A DNA stretch of 64,000 nucleotides, taken from contig NZ_FPBF01000001.1 in the NCBI RefSeq assembly GCF_900116615.1, forward strand, positions 1 to 64,000, read 5' to 3'. The number at the start of each line of letters is the position of its first letter. The stretch's first letter is position 1. The notes under the pieces are model-generated. The model was given only the letters and a program-made list of their open reading frames with translations, was not told the origin of the DNA and searched no databases. Source of the DNA: Algoriphagus locisalis (GTDB lineage Bacteria; Bacteroidota; Bacteroidia; Cytophagales; Cyclobacteriaceae). Below, piece after piece: positions 19,034 to 28,706 of the stretch. The position numbers were made by a program, and so were the translations under genes.

Positions 19034-19833
19034 ATTGATATGGGTGATATTTGTTAGGTAAGTGTACAGGTTTTATTCCATAAAGTTCTCTTCCCACTTG
19101 GATGGAGAAAGACACTGAGAAGGTAATTGTCTGCTTTTGTTTCTCAATCCACTTCAGATACGAGGGAGGCTGGCTATGACTGCATACCAGCCGTTGATCA
19201 GATCCTTTGATTTTAAGCGCCACCGGATTTTATTCCCAATGCCGTTCACGTAGATTTATACAATAAAATAGATGTCATTCCATTTGAAAAATTGTAAGGT
19301 TTTTTCAGAGAGCATTTGAAGTAAAAGATAGAGCAGGTGAATAGAATCGGGCAGTTGGGTGTGCGATAAGGTACATAGTACTTAGGATTGGAATTGTTAT
19401 TCAGCTATGTGCAGAGATTATTTATCCATTTTTTAAACTGAAGGGTGCACCTAGTTGGTCGAATTTCCACTTCAACCCAATTGTCAAACTTAAGCCTGGA
19501 TAAACTATTGCTAAAGGGGCAACCGGGGGTTAAAAAGCATATAAGTTGAAAAAATGCTTCTTTATCAAGGGGCCATGTTGGATAATGATACGGTTCAAAT
19601 ACGTGATTTTGAATCAGGTTCTGACTTTCAACAGTCATGATAATGAACCTTTTAACTGAGTGATTATGGGTGGATGGTATAATTTTCGCAAAGTTACATT
19701 CTGGTGAAATTTATTACTGAGGTTGTAGTTTAATTGTGCTTGCTACCGGTTATGAATTATAATACGAAAGCATTTGCTTAAAAAAGGGTAGTGCACGTTG
19801 CTTGAGAGATTCTTTTTTAAAAGTTACTTTATT
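19034..19833. other. Mostly non-coding stretch with weak small ORFs
   Basis: Contains the weak frame at 19005-19223 (minus) and the better candidate at 19405-19638 (minus), listed separately. The rest is AT-rich and the part next to 19834 should carry the CPBP promoter. Confidence 0.35.
19405..19638 (-). CDS. Possible small hypothetical protein
   Basis: A 77-residue frame starting at ATG with a purine-rich AAAGG nine bases upstream. Rich in aromatic residues (PYHYPTWPLDKEAFFQL), no signal peptide and no family recognised. Equally could be chance or a fragment. Confidence 0.25.
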   Translation of the reverse strand: MTVESQNLIQNHVFEPYHYPTWPLDKEAFFQLICFLTPGCPFSNSLSRLKFDNWVEVEIRPTRCTLQFKKWINNLCT

Positions 19834-20559
19834 ATGGAAAATAGTGATCAGGTTCCTCGAAAAATAGGGAAAGGGAAAACCCTACTGATTTTTATAGGAA
19901 CTGTTATTCTGGGCTATATATTCTTTGTGATTCCGGATGTTTTTTTTGGTGTGACCAAAATCAACGGAGGGAAAATAGGGATTAACCTATTTTATATTGC
20001 GATTTTCCAGTTAGTCTCCATAGCTATTTTGCTCTACTTTTCCCTAAAATCACTACCTAGGGATTTTTCATCAATAGGGTTCGGGTTTGCAAATTGGAAG
20101 AAGGATGCGCTGCTTGGTCTGGGTGTTGGCTCTGGGTGGACAATGCTTCAGTTTGCACTTATCATCCCTAATACCGGAGGTGCAAACCGGTCGGATATTC
20201 AGGGTATGCTGACCATGTACGATGGGACACTAGTTGGATTGTTGTCCTTTATAGCGCTGGGTGTTATTGGAGGTGGGATTACTGAGGAGCTTTTCAACAG
20301 AGGATATTTTATTTCAGTTTTAAGGGATACATTCCAAAATTCAAAGCTGGGAATATGGGTATCAGCTGGCTTGTCCGTGCTGCTTTTTGCAGTAGGACAT
20401 ATGCCCTCAACAAGTTTGGACTGGTTTGATATTTTGGTTCCATCCATTCTTTATACTGCTTTGTTTCTCTATTCCGGCCGATTGACGGCTTCAATTGTTG
20501 CTCATGGGGTTTATAACCTGCTTGCTATTCTGCTGGTGTATTATAGGTATTATTTGTAG
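19834..20559 (+). CDS. CPBP family intramembrane glutamic protease
   Basis: 241 residues, about seven transmembrane helices. It carries the three CPBP/Rce1 active-site motifs: E151-E152-LFN-R156, H189 in AVGHMPS and H224 in VAHGVYNL. Family members are CAAX-prenyl-protease relatives; in bacteria they process or protect against peptides and mature membrane signals. A TTG 12 codons upstream would extend the N terminus; ATG 19834 is preferred because it places a short charged tail before the first helix. Isolated gene, no obvious partner. Confidence 0.88.
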   Translation: MENSDQVPRKIGKGKTLLIFIGTVILGYIFFVIPDVFFGVTKINGGKIGINLFYIAIFQLVSIAILLYFSLKSLPRDFSSIGFGFANWKKDALLGLGVGSGWTMLQFALIIPNTGGANRSDIQGMLTMYDGTLVGLLSFIALGVIGGGITEELFNRGYFISVLRDTFQNSKLGIWVSAGLSVLLFAVGHMPSTSLDWFDILVPSILYTALFLYSGRLTASIVAHGVYNLLAILLVYYRYYL

Positions 20560-20998
20560 CAGACTGATAAACCCTTAAGTCAGAATACATTTGGTTTAGT
20601 GGAGAAGGGGCTATGGAAGTAGCTGTTGGAGCTAATCCTGATCTTTATCCCAAAGAAGCAGAGGCTAACAAAAGCAGAAAGAAGAAGCTGGATGAAGTGC
20701 TGGATAGATAGGATAGGGAGAGTTTTGGAAAGATTGTTTAGGTTGGAAGCCCCCTTTTGGGTCGTAATAACCTAGATTTCATTTTAGATTGTCTAGCGCT
20801 AGAATAGGTTTACAAAAAAAACGTAAACGATGAAGAAAAGCCTATTACAAATTGGTCAAAAATATCAGGGTAGGACGAACCTTCAACAAACCTTTTTAAG
20901 GAAGATTGTAGTCTTGAGCCAGCCCCGCTAACTGTACGGTTGAAATGGGGCAACTCATATCTGGAAACTAAGGTGATTTGACTAGGCTTAGCAGTGGA
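20560..20998. other. Intergenic region with possible gene remnant
   Basis: Holds a 32-codon frame at 20613-20711 (MEVAVGANPDLYPKEAEA opening, lysine-rich end) of unknown family. Bases 20715-20998 show no coding frame. No clear terminator for either convergent neighbour. Confidence 0.35.
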
Positions 20999-22279
20999 TC
21001 AGAACTCTGGGTCAAAATTGAAATAAATAGGGTTTGACAAGCCAATCATGTTTTTACTGATACTCATAGAGTTCGGTACTTCTGGAAAAGGTGTGGGCGT
21101 GCCTTCTACCACAATTCTATAATACGTTCGTCCGATTTCTTCTGGCGTATCCACAAATTCAACTTCAATATCCTTTCCGGAAGCTTCCATGGTTTCGAAC
21201 TCCCTACCGTTTTTAATTACTTTGAGGGTGTAGGTTGAATCAGGTAGGGTAGTTCCTGATAATTTTACCCTGAATTTAACAGGGTTGGTAGGAGCAATGG
21301 CGTTATCTCCCATCATCATGTCCATGCTGCCATCTTCATCCAGATCAGCATAAAACTCTACCCTGGGGGATTTTGGATTCACAGAGATGGAAACACGTCC
21401 ATTGGTCAATGCATCTACCACCGCTTCCCCAGATTTCTGGGTGGCAAAAACCCAGGTGGTAGGAGTGCCTATGTAATTATAATTGCGTTCAGGGGTGTTT
21501 TTTGTAGTATCTTCAGGTTTGTCAGGATAGCCATGATGCGCATCACTGCCCCCGCGACCTGTGATCATCCGGCCCGAGGAAAGCATATCGTCCCAAATCA
21601 TAAGTGCCTCCACATTTCTCTCCCATAAAGCAGAATTCCATACTTCGATGGAGTTAATGATATCATAGGAATAGCCAAAATGATCTTTCCCGCTGGGGTG
21701 ATTGGCAGAGAGATGTATGCCCATTTCATTTTTCACTCTTCCGATTAAGGTGTCCCGCTGATCACGGATAGTATAGAAGAGCTGGTGATCATAGGGTTTG
21801 GCAGAAAATGTATTTCCATGACCACGGGTAGTGGTCCATTCCGCACCATATAGTAGAATCAGCGAATCGGATTTAAATTCAGGATCTGCCCAGGTATGGT
21901 TGGCCACGTCTCCTTTCACATGATTGTCATGATCGGTCACACAGATAAAACTCATTCCCATGGATTCTGCAAAAGCAAATATCTTGGGTAGGGGATTGTT
22001 CGTAGATTCAGTACTATGACGGGAATGCAAATGCAAATCACCCGATAACCAGACGCCTTCGGTAATGCTGGCAGGGGTTGGCAGATACTCAATTTTCTTA
22101 GCCGCCCAAGGGTTTTCGCTAGAAGACTGTCCCATAGCATCGAAGATTAGTGCAGTAGAAAGAAGCCCAACAAAGAGGCAAATACTGAATATTCTTAGGC
22201 TGGAAATGTCAATTAACCCTTTAATACCTGAGAAATATTTTTGGCTTTTTGTCTGAGTAAAATCTACTGGGTAATTCAT
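20999..22279 (-). CDS. CehA/McbA-family PHP-domain metallohydrolase, exported
   Basis: 426 residues. An N-terminal hydrophobic segment (ISSLRIFSICLFVGLLSTAL) acts as signal or anchor. The PHP core shows the metal-binding motifs GDLHLHSRHSTES, FICVTDHDNHV, SANHPSG and a late GRGGSDAHHGYP. The C-terminal ~130 residues are a beta-sandwich. Known relatives hydrolyse phospho- or carboxyl-esters (CehA acts on carbaryl), so an extracytoplasmic hydrolase is the safe call; the natural substrate is unknown. Its presence near a region rich in phosphoesterases may be coincidental. Confidence 0.85.
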   Translation of the reverse strand: MNYPVDFTQTKSQKYFSGIKGLIDISSLRIFSICLFVGLLSTALIFDAMGQSSSENPWAAKKIEYLPTPASITEGVWLSGDLHLHSRHSTESTNNPLPKIFAFAESMGMSFICVTDHDNHVKGDVANHTWADPEFKSDSLILLYGAEWTTTRGHGNTFSAKPYDHQLFYTIRDQRDTLIGRVKNEMGIHLSANHPSGKDHFGYSYDIINSIEVWNSALWERNVEALMIWDDMLSSGRMITGRGGSDAHHGYPDKPEDTTKNTPERNYNYIGTPTTWVFATQKSGEAVVDALTNGRVSISVNPKSPRVEFYADLDEDGSMDMMMGDNAIAPTNPVKFRVKLSGTTLPDSTYTLKVIKNGREFETMEASGKDIEVEFVDTPEEIGRTYYRIVVEGTPTPFPEVPNSMSISKNMIGLSNPIYFNFDPEF

Positions 22280-22789
22280 GTAATGATAATTTGCTGATTA
22301 AATGTCATTTTGCTTGTCCGGTCAATTGCTTCCTGGGGGAGAATTTCACAAGATTGATTCCTGATGCATGCGATTTTCTTGATAGATAAAATCAAAACAC
22401 TCGCATATTTTCTGTCGGCAAAGAAAGAGAAAATTACCCTGTACCATTTTACAGTGAGGTTAAGTTTGTTTTATGAAAAAGGTTAAAAGAGTAGGCAAAT
22501 GGGTTCAGACGGGAGGATACGAAGGAAGAAGGGTGCTTCGAGGATATAATTAACATTCAAAAACCTCGATTAAAAGGAGGTATTGGATTTTTAGATGATT
22601 AGTTCTAAGTTTAACTCTAGCAATAACAAAAAGCACAAAAGAGTATGTGCATGATCAAAGTGGTAACCTATATTCCATTTAGGCATATCAATAAACTAGT
22701 AATTGGTAAAGTTTAGATAATTCAAAATCTTCAAATAACATTCTCATTAGATGAGCTTCCAGAATCATGATTAATGAAATTTCAGCGAA
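22280..22789. other. AT-rich intergenic region before the helicase gene
   Basis: Carries a short 26-codon basic frame at 22473-22553 (MKKVKRVGKWVQTGGYEGR start) that is not recognised. The remainder is AT-rich promoter-like sequence for both divergent genes. No inverted repeat of note. Confidence 0.4.
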
Positions 22790-25789
22790 ATGATTGACAA
22801 AAAAATCACTTCACTTATTGGTAAAGCCATCCGGGAAGGGAAATATCTGAGCATTACCTATAAAAACAAGGATGGGGAGATCACACCTTTTTGGATCAGT
22901 TTACTCGATATAAATGCAAAAGATGAACTGCGGGTAAATATGTTTAATGTGACAAAGGATGAACCCCTCCTAAACAGAAAAATATTTATTTCATCAATCC
23001 AGACTGCCGAAATCCTAAAGTTTTCACATTGGGAATCTTCCGAGAAACTGATCAAAAGGCTGGATGAAGATGAAAGCTTGCAGGTTTATGAATTTGAACG
23101 GTATGACAATAACGTATTGAACTACTACCTGGAATGCTACAAAGCCAATAATGACCCATTTTTACACAAAGCTCATTTAATTCAGGGAGTGGATTTAACT
23201 GAGCTTGAAAAGGAAAATCCATTTCCATTAACAAACCAGCAGCAGAAACAGATCATTAAAGATATTTATCACAGCGATTACCAAAGGTATTATGAGTACG
23301 AACTGGCTATCTGTGAATTGTCAATAGATTTACCCTCAAAGGGCAAATTTGTAATTGCATACAAAAAGCTCACGCTAGACCCTGTAAATAAAAAATTGCA
23401 TCTGGGCAGCAAAACACAGTTCAATTCGAACTTTTACATTAAAGATGCCAAGTACTCATTGGCGTACTACACCGATTTGAGCCCAGCAGATTTTGAAGCG
23501 ATTTACACTAACGATAAACATGCAGCTGAAGAATTATTGAAGGCCAACTTCAGAACGGCCGAATTGATAAATACAAGGCCTGAAATTGTCGTGTTGGGAT
23601 ATGCACAGATAGATATATCCGGAATCTATGACACTATACATGCAGAATTTGAGCAGAAAGAAATGGAGGTTCCCTTAAAGGCATTCTTTCAAAATCTGTC
23701 ATTACTAGACCGACAAAACCGAAAGGAACCACACATTGCACTGTACGATCAGAATATCAATATAGATCAGATCCAAACCATTTATAATGCCTTAAAATAC
23801 CCGATCACCTATGTTCAGGGACCACCGGGCACAGGCAAAACACAGACCATATTAAACATTATAGTGAATTGCCTTACCAATGGCAAAACCCTGTTGATAT
23901 CGTCTAATAATAATGTGCCTATTGATGGGATTAAAGACAAATTGTATTTAGGTAAATACAGAAACAAAGAAATACTGCTTCCGGTACTCAGGCTAGGGAA
24001 CAACGAACGCGTAGCACAGGCCATCCAGGTAATTAAAGAACGGTTTGCTTTTGAGACTAAGGATGTGCCCAAGGAAGAATTGCTTTATAATCTCAAAGAA
24101 AAGTCGAAAGAGAAAAACAGAAAATTGCTTGAGAGAATTAAAAATCATGAAACTAGAATTGAACAGTCTCAAAATCTCGAGTTTGTAACCAGCATGCTAT
24201 CAAAAGGTGGGAATCATTTGCTGGAAAAAGAAAAACTCGCGATTGAAGAGAAACTCAAGCAGATACCCGAAACCAATAATGATGATCTAGACGATTTATA
24301 TGAAGTCATTAAAGACAATCACCAGCTCTTACAGTTTTTTTACTTCGAGTCACTGAGGTATGTAAAACGCCTCAGGTCCAAGGATTATGCACAGCTGATA
24401 GAAATACTGGAAATTGAAGAATCAAAAAAGCAGGTAAAAGAATTTAATAAATGGATTGCGCTTGATGAGAATATGGAAAAGCTTACGAAAGTCTTTCCTA
24501 TTATCCTTACCACCAATATATCGAGCCGTAAGCTGGGACGAAAATATAAATTCGATTTACTGGTAATAGATGAAGCGGGGCAGTGCGATGTTGCAACAGG
24601 TTTGATTCCTATTTCAAAATGCAAAAATATGGTACTTATTGGCGACACAAACCAGCTAAAGCCAATCGTTGTTTTTGAAGAAAGTATAGGTCAACGCTTG
24701 ATGCGTATTTTCAATATTGATAAGACTTACGATTACCACAGCAATTCTATCCTCTCCGTATATAAAAGGATTGATAATATTTCGAGGGATATTTTGCTGA
24801 GCTATCATTATCGCTGTGGCAAGAAGATTATCAATTACTCAAACATGCGCTTTTATGAAAATAAGTTGAACCTGTCGAAGATTAAAATAAATGGCGAACT
24901 GAAGTTGATTGATGTGAACAATGTGAATCAGCAGCTTAAAAATGCGGCCATTGAAGAAGCAGATGAGATTGTAAAATACATAGCAGACAATAAGTTGAAG
25001 GATGTTTTCATCATCACCCCATTCCGAAATCAGGAAGCAGTTTTAAATCAATACCTGGGAACTGCAAAAGCCAAAAATGAAATAGATAAATCAGTAAGCT
25101 GCGGTACGATTCACAAAATACAAGGGCAAGAGAACAAGACCATCATCATATCCACTTCCATTTCACGAAACACCACGACTAGAACGTACGACTGGATAAA
25201 GAACAACAGTCAGTTAATCAATGTCGGAGTCACCAGGGCTCAGGAGAATCTAATTGTGGTAGCCGATAAAAAAGCCATAGATATATTGTCGAGAAAGGAT
25301 GATGATCTGTATGCCCTGGTAGAATATGTTCAAAATAACGGTACAACACAGATTCGACAAAGCACTGCCAATAGGTTTACCATCGGCTTTTCCAATGACT
25401 CAAAATTTGAAGATGAATTTTACAAAACCATGAGCCACTATTGCTCCGTACAGGGCAGCCGGTTTGAGCGAAATGTAAAGGTTCTGGATGTCTTTCCTGA
25501 AGAAATCAACAATCATGCAGTAAACAAGAAAGAATTTGATGGGGTGATTTATCAGGGTCGGATTCCAAAAGTAGTTTTTGAAATCAACGGCGCTGAACAT
25601 TACAGAAACAAGAAGCGAATAGATTCAGATAAAATAAAAATGCAACTCCTTCATTCCAAGGGTATAGCCAGCATTGCCATCCCAAATCTCTATGTCAAAC
25701 ATTACGAATTCATACGGGAATTGATGAATAAAATCAAAGGAGGTGTATATCAAAAGTCCTTGTTTGAAGAATATGAATTCATTTCCTGA
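22790..25789 (+). CDS. SF1 helicase with C-terminal PD-(D/E)XK nuclease domain
   Basis: 999 residues. The N-terminal ~90 residues look like a WYL-type Sm-fold (GKAIREGKYLSITYKNKDGE). The helicase core has Walker A GPPGTGKT at 344-351, Walker B VIDEAGQ with D594/E595, motif III LIGDTNQLKP, motif IV SYHYRCG, motif V GTIHKIQGQE and motif VI VGVTRAQENL: the Upf1/Dna2-like SF1 group (AAA_11/AAA_12). The last ~130 residues resemble DUF2726 restriction-like nucleases: D917 in KEFDGVIY, E931-I-N in VFEINGAEHY, then a lysine-rich helix. Expected activity is ATP-driven translocation on nucleic acid with cleavage. It stands alone and is visibly more A/T-rich than its neighbours, suggesting transfer; a defence role is inference. 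Confidence 0.85.
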   Translation: MIDKKITSLIGKAIREGKYLSITYKNKDGEITPFWISLLDINAKDELRVNMFNVTKDEPLLNRKIFISSIQTAEILKFSHWESSEKLIKRLDEDESLQVYEFERYDNNVLNYYLECYKANNDPFLHKAHLIQGVDLTELEKENPFPLTNQQQKQIIKDIYHSDYQRYYEYELAICELSIDLPSKGKFVIAYKKLTLDPVNKKLHLGSKTQFNSNFYIKDAKYSLAYYTDLSPADFEAIYTNDKHAAEELLKANFRTAELINTRPEIVVLGYAQIDISGIYDTIHAEFEQKEMEVPLKAFFQNLSLLDRQNRKEPHIALYDQNINIDQIQTIYNALKYPITYVQGPPGTGKTQTILNIIVNCLTNGKTLLISSNNNVPIDGIKDKLYLGKYRNKEILLPVLRLGNNERVAQAIQVIKERFAFETKDVPKEELLYNLKEKSKEKNRKLLERIKNHETRIEQSQNLEFVTSMLSKGGNHLLEKEKLAIEEKLKQIPETNNDDLDDLYEVIKDNHQLLQFFYFESLRYVKRLRSKDYAQLIEILEIEESKKQVKEFNKWIALDENMEKLTKVFPIILTTNISSRKLGRKYKFDLLVIDEAGQCDVATGLIPISKCKNMVLIGDTNQLKPIVVFEESIGQRLMRIFNIDKTYDYHSNSILSVYKRIDNISRDILLSYHYRCGKKIINYSNMRFYENKLNLSKIKINGELKLIDVNNVNQQLKNAAIEEADEIVKYIADNKLKDVFIITPFRNQEAVLNQYLGTAKAKNEIDKSVSCGTIHKIQGQENKTIIISTSISRNTTTRTYDWIKNNSQLINVGVTRAQENLIVVADKKAIDILSRKDDDLYALVEYVQNNGTTQIRQSTANRFTIGFSNDSKFEDEFYKTMSHYCSVQGSRFERNVKVLDVFPEEINNHAVNKKEFDGVIYQGRIPKVVFEINGAEHYRNKKRIDSDKIKMQLLHSKGIASIAIPNLYVKHYEFIRELMNKIKGGVYQKSLFEEYEFIS

Positions 25790-26362
25790 AAATAATAAGG
25801 CATTTGCAATGATATAAATTAAACCCCAAGGGCCTAGGCTACAAAAGTTCCGCGCCTACAGCGCTTTGGCTAATATTCGCACTAGATAACTCGTTTTTAT
25901 AACCTTGGTTTTAGTGTTAGAGCGGGAGAGTTTTCCTGTCTAGTATATGGATTAAAGGCTCGCTGTTTTATTTCGGTGATTCATTACCCAGGGTTGTGTC
26001 GTGCCTCCTTACCCTGGGTTAGAATATTGCCGCCCTTTCAGGGCTATAATCTAGTTTTGAAAGCCTATGCTAATGATAGTCCCTCTTCGCTCAGATTAAT
26101 CCATTCTGACTGGCCGATGGGACTTCTATAATGCCATTGGTACGATAGATAATTGTGAGGAAAATCAACTCTGCTTCAGAAGATTCACTTCACAGACTCC
26201 CCCTTTACCTTTAGTTTTTTTTTGAAAAACATGCTATGATCAAAGGGGGCAAGGGGGATTTGTTTCAAAAAGCCAACCGACAAGTCAGTTTTAATTCATT
26301 GATAAAAGTTTACTTACTTTGGAAGAATTCATACCAATTTATTTTAGGTCTATATTAGTCTT
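25790..26362. other. Intergenic region with palindromic repeat remnant
   Basis: No coding frame. Contains the REP-like double hairpin described separately and AT-rich sequence before the small membrane-protein gene. Confidence 0.4.
25986..26044. repeat. REP-like pair of palindromes
   Basis: ACCCAGGGT (25986-25994) pairs perfectly with ACCCTGGGT (26011-26019), followed by a compact hairpin GCCCT-TTC-AGGGC (26032-26044). This arrangement resembles scattered extragenic palindromes I associate with Bacteroidota genomes. Only one copy is in the window. Confidence 0.45.
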
Positions 26363-26614
26363 ATGATATTCCAACTAATCGGCTGGATAGGAGCATTCTT
26401 TTTTATTCTATCCTATTTTCTATTATCCAAAGGCATCTGGAAGCAGGAGGAGGTTAAATACCATGTTTTCAATTTATTGGGAGCAGTATGCTTGATGATC
26501 AATGCAATGCATTTTTCAGACCATGCTAACTTAGCTGTCAACGGAGTATGGGCATGTATTGCACTAATGGCTCTTTACAAATGCTGGACTTCATATTTTC
26601 GGAGTAAGTCATAA
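26363..26614 (+). CDS. CBU_0592-family small membrane protein
   Basis: 83 residues, three transmembrane helices. The opening IGWIGAFFFILSYFLLSKG and the middle FNLLGAVCLMINAMHF match the CBU_0592 family of small integral membrane proteins of unknown function. It ends convergent with, and overlaps by 40 bp, the TetR gene. Confidence 0.75.
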   Translation: MIFQLIGWIGAFFFILSYFLLSKGIWKQEEVKYHVFNLLGAVCLMINAMHFSDHANLAVNGVWACIALMALYKCWTSYFRSKS

Positions 26615-27177
26615 ACCTGGCTTTTATAGGCTTCCAATTTCCTGTTGTAAACATTTTCATCATCGATCATAGATAAGTAATAATAGGCCCCTTCTACCAC
26701 TACGAAAATCTGCTCAGCAAGTAAATCTGTGTCCTTGCCTGCAAAATTATCATCTCTATCCAATATGTCTTTCAAAGATTCCCGTAGTTTGTCATGTAGC
26801 AAACGATATTCTTTTTTGATTCGATCATTTCGGAAAATCAGACTATAACAGCTGTAAAATACCCCATCATCAAAAAGCATATTCCAATCTCGGGAAAATA
26901 AGCTGTCCACGAAGGTATTAGGATCCGCATAGTTTTTAGTTTCCAGTTCCCTGATAACAGGTTCGTATATCATCAGGTACTGATCCAGAATATGGGAAAT
27001 CAAATTTGAGATCAATATTTCACGGGTTGGAAAATAATGCATGATGAGACTAGGGGGCATTCCGAGATGCTTTCCGATTTTAGCTATTGAGGTGTTCTCC
27101 AGCCCGTTCTGCACTGACAGCTGGTAAAAGCCCTCGATAATTTCCTTTTTTCTTTCGTCCGAAATTTTGTTCGCCAT
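26575..27177 (-). CDS. TetR/AcrR family transcriptional regulator
   Basis: 200 residues with an N-terminal helix-turn-helix (NTSIAKIGKHLGMPPSLIMHYFPTREIL) and a helical ligand-binding domain of BetI/AcrR type. It lies divergent from the metallophosphoesterase at 27383. An 18-bp palindrome in the shared intergenic region (27258-27275) recurs before the SusC gene at 28707, so it most likely represses itself, the phosphoesterase and the SusCD operon, and is released by a pathway metabolite. The operator link is inferred from the repeat and position. Confidence 0.92.
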   Translation of the reverse strand: MANKISDERKKEIIEGFYQLSVQNGLENTSIAKIGKHLGMPPSLIMHYFPTREILISNLISHILDQYLMIYEPVIRELETKNYADPNTFVDSLFSRDWNMLFDDGVFYSCYSLIFRNDRIKKEYRLLHDKLRESLKDILDRDDNFAGKDTDLLAEQIFVVVEGAYYYLSMIDDENVYNRKLEAYKSQVYDLLRKYEVQHL

Positions 27178-27257
27178 GTTATTGAAGTATTAAAAAAATA
27201 TTAATAGTGTGTATTGTGATGTTTTATTCTTTGGATAATCAGATTTCAGTATATAAT

Positions 27258-27275
27258 ATTGAACGGATGTTCAAT
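27258..27275. promoter_or_regulatory. Putative TetR operator, copy 1
   Basis: ATTGAACGGATGTTCAAT: perfect arms ATTGAAC/ATTGAAC-complement around a short core, 82 bp upstream of the divergent TetR start and 107 bp before the phosphoesterase. It shares 16 of 18 bases, including both arms' ATTGAA/TTCAAT, with the site at 28619. Confidence 0.7.
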
Positions 27276-27382
27276 TTATGATTTTAATAGTAATTACAAA
27301 AATCGTGAAGAAAATGTTGGTTACTAGAATCACAAACCTCCTTCCTTATCCAGACTAGATTGACATTGATTAAGCAGTAGAA

Positions 27383-28279
27383 ATGAAAAGAAGAAAATTT
27401 TTAAGTAACTCTGCTACACTTGCGGTGGCAGCTACGACCCCCTTACTAACGTCCCAGGCAGCGCAAACTAGAGCAAACGAACTTCCTGTCTTAACTATTG
27501 CACACCTTACCGATGTGCATATCCGTCCCGAAGAAAATATCCCCGCCCGGGCTATTGCCTGGCTCCGAATTGTGAAAGAGCATAATCCTGATTTTTATTT
27601 GAACGGAGGGGATTGCATACATGATGCGTCTTATGACAATGTGACCCGTGAGCGGATGTTAGAGCAGTGGCAATCATGGGATTTGTTCAGAAGTGAGCTC
27701 AAAGGAGCAAAGGTTTATAGCTGTATAGGAAATCATGATCCTTGGTGGGATGCACCTTCCAAAGAAGATGAGATGTATGGCAAACCTTATGTAATAAAGC
27801 GTTTACAAATGTCGGCTGCTTATTATAGTTTTGATGATAAAGGGTGGCATTTTATTATTCTGGATGGAAATCATGAAGGTATTAGTCTCGGGGAGAAACA
27901 AATGGAATGGCTTAAAAATGACTTGGCAAGTTTACCTGCCCATACGCCAACACTTATTATGTCACATTTCCCGATTACATCAATTACCCACGATTTGGTA
28001 GGTGGACAACACAGCGATCACAAGGAATTAAAAACGCTTTTCTACGAGCATAAAGATAAGGTACGAGTCTGTCTCAGTGGGCATCAGCATCTGTTGCACA
28101 GAACCTGGTACAATGATGTTCACTACTTCTGCAACGGAGCCCTAAGTGGATTTTGGTGGGGTGATGGTGATGAACAATCTGCTGGTAAGCAATATTATTT
28201 GGAAACACCTCCTGGCTTTGCCATTCTAAAGCTTTTTTCTGACGGAACCTTGGAAAACGAATATTTTCCTTTGACATAA
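27383..28279 (+). CDS. Tat-exported calcineurin-like metallophosphoesterase
   Basis: 298 residues. N terminus MKRRKFLSNSATLAVAATT is a twin-arginine signal, so the folded metalloenzyme is periplasmic. Motifs in order: DVH in LTDVHIRP, NGGD, GNHD, SHFP, and GHQH near the C terminus, the complete dinuclear metal site. It hydrolyses phosphomono- or diesters; the specific substrate is not readable. It sits between two copies of the same TetR-type operator and before a SusCD pair, implying joint induction with uptake of a phospho-compound. Confidence 0.9.
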   Translation: MKRRKFLSNSATLAVAATTPLLTSQAAQTRANELPVLTIAHLTDVHIRPEENIPARAIAWLRIVKEHNPDFYLNGGDCIHDASYDNVTRERMLEQWQSWDLFRSELKGAKVYSCIGNHDPWWDAPSKEDEMYGKPYVIKRLQMSAAYYSFDDKGWHFIILDGNHEGISLGEKQMEWLKNDLASLPAHTPTLIMSHFPITSITHDLVGGQHSDHKELKTLFYEHKDKVRVCLSGHQHLLHRTWYNDVHYFCNGALSGFWWGDGDEQSAGKQYYLETPPGFAILKLFSDGTLENEYFPLT

Positions 28280-28706
28280 TTAGTCTTAGCCCACTTGTCA
28301 ATCTGTTGGCTGTACCATTAGGCAAAGCCTAAATAGGGCTCTATTTGCTGAAAATTAACTTGGAACCGTTTCGACCTGAGCGGGGTCAAAGCCTCAGCCG
28401 GACACCTTCGTCACTTTTTAGACAGCTTCTTGTTTATCCGGGTTCCTTGCTGGTGAGTAGGGACTTTTTAACCACAATTTCTTCTAATTTCAGAAAATAC
28501 TCATACTGTTAAATTCCCTTTGCGGAATTGTAAAGCTATAGGTTTCATTGTTATTCATTTATTAAGTAACGGTTAAATGAAATAAAATTGCTTTGATTTT
28601 ATAATATCAATATTTAATATTGAATGAATGTTCAATAAAATTTTCGTCTTTTGAATTATTCAGGAGAGAAATATTAGTGAAGAAAACTTAGTAAAATCAA
28701 ACTTTT
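28280..28706. other. Promoter region of the first SusCD operon
   Basis: No coding frame. Contains the second TetR-type operator at 28619 and strongly A/T-rich promoter sequence directly upstream of it. Confidence 0.5.
28619..28636. promoter_or_regulatory. Putative TetR operator, copy 2
   Basis: ATTGAATGAATGTTCAAT, 70 bp before the SusC start. Same length, arms and flanking TAAT as the site at 27258, differing at two core positions. Confidence 0.7.

Noticed and set aside
19005..19223. 72-codon minus-strand frame starting at GTG
   Set aside because: It overlaps the better-supported 81-residue gene, has no recognised family, and its start is weak.
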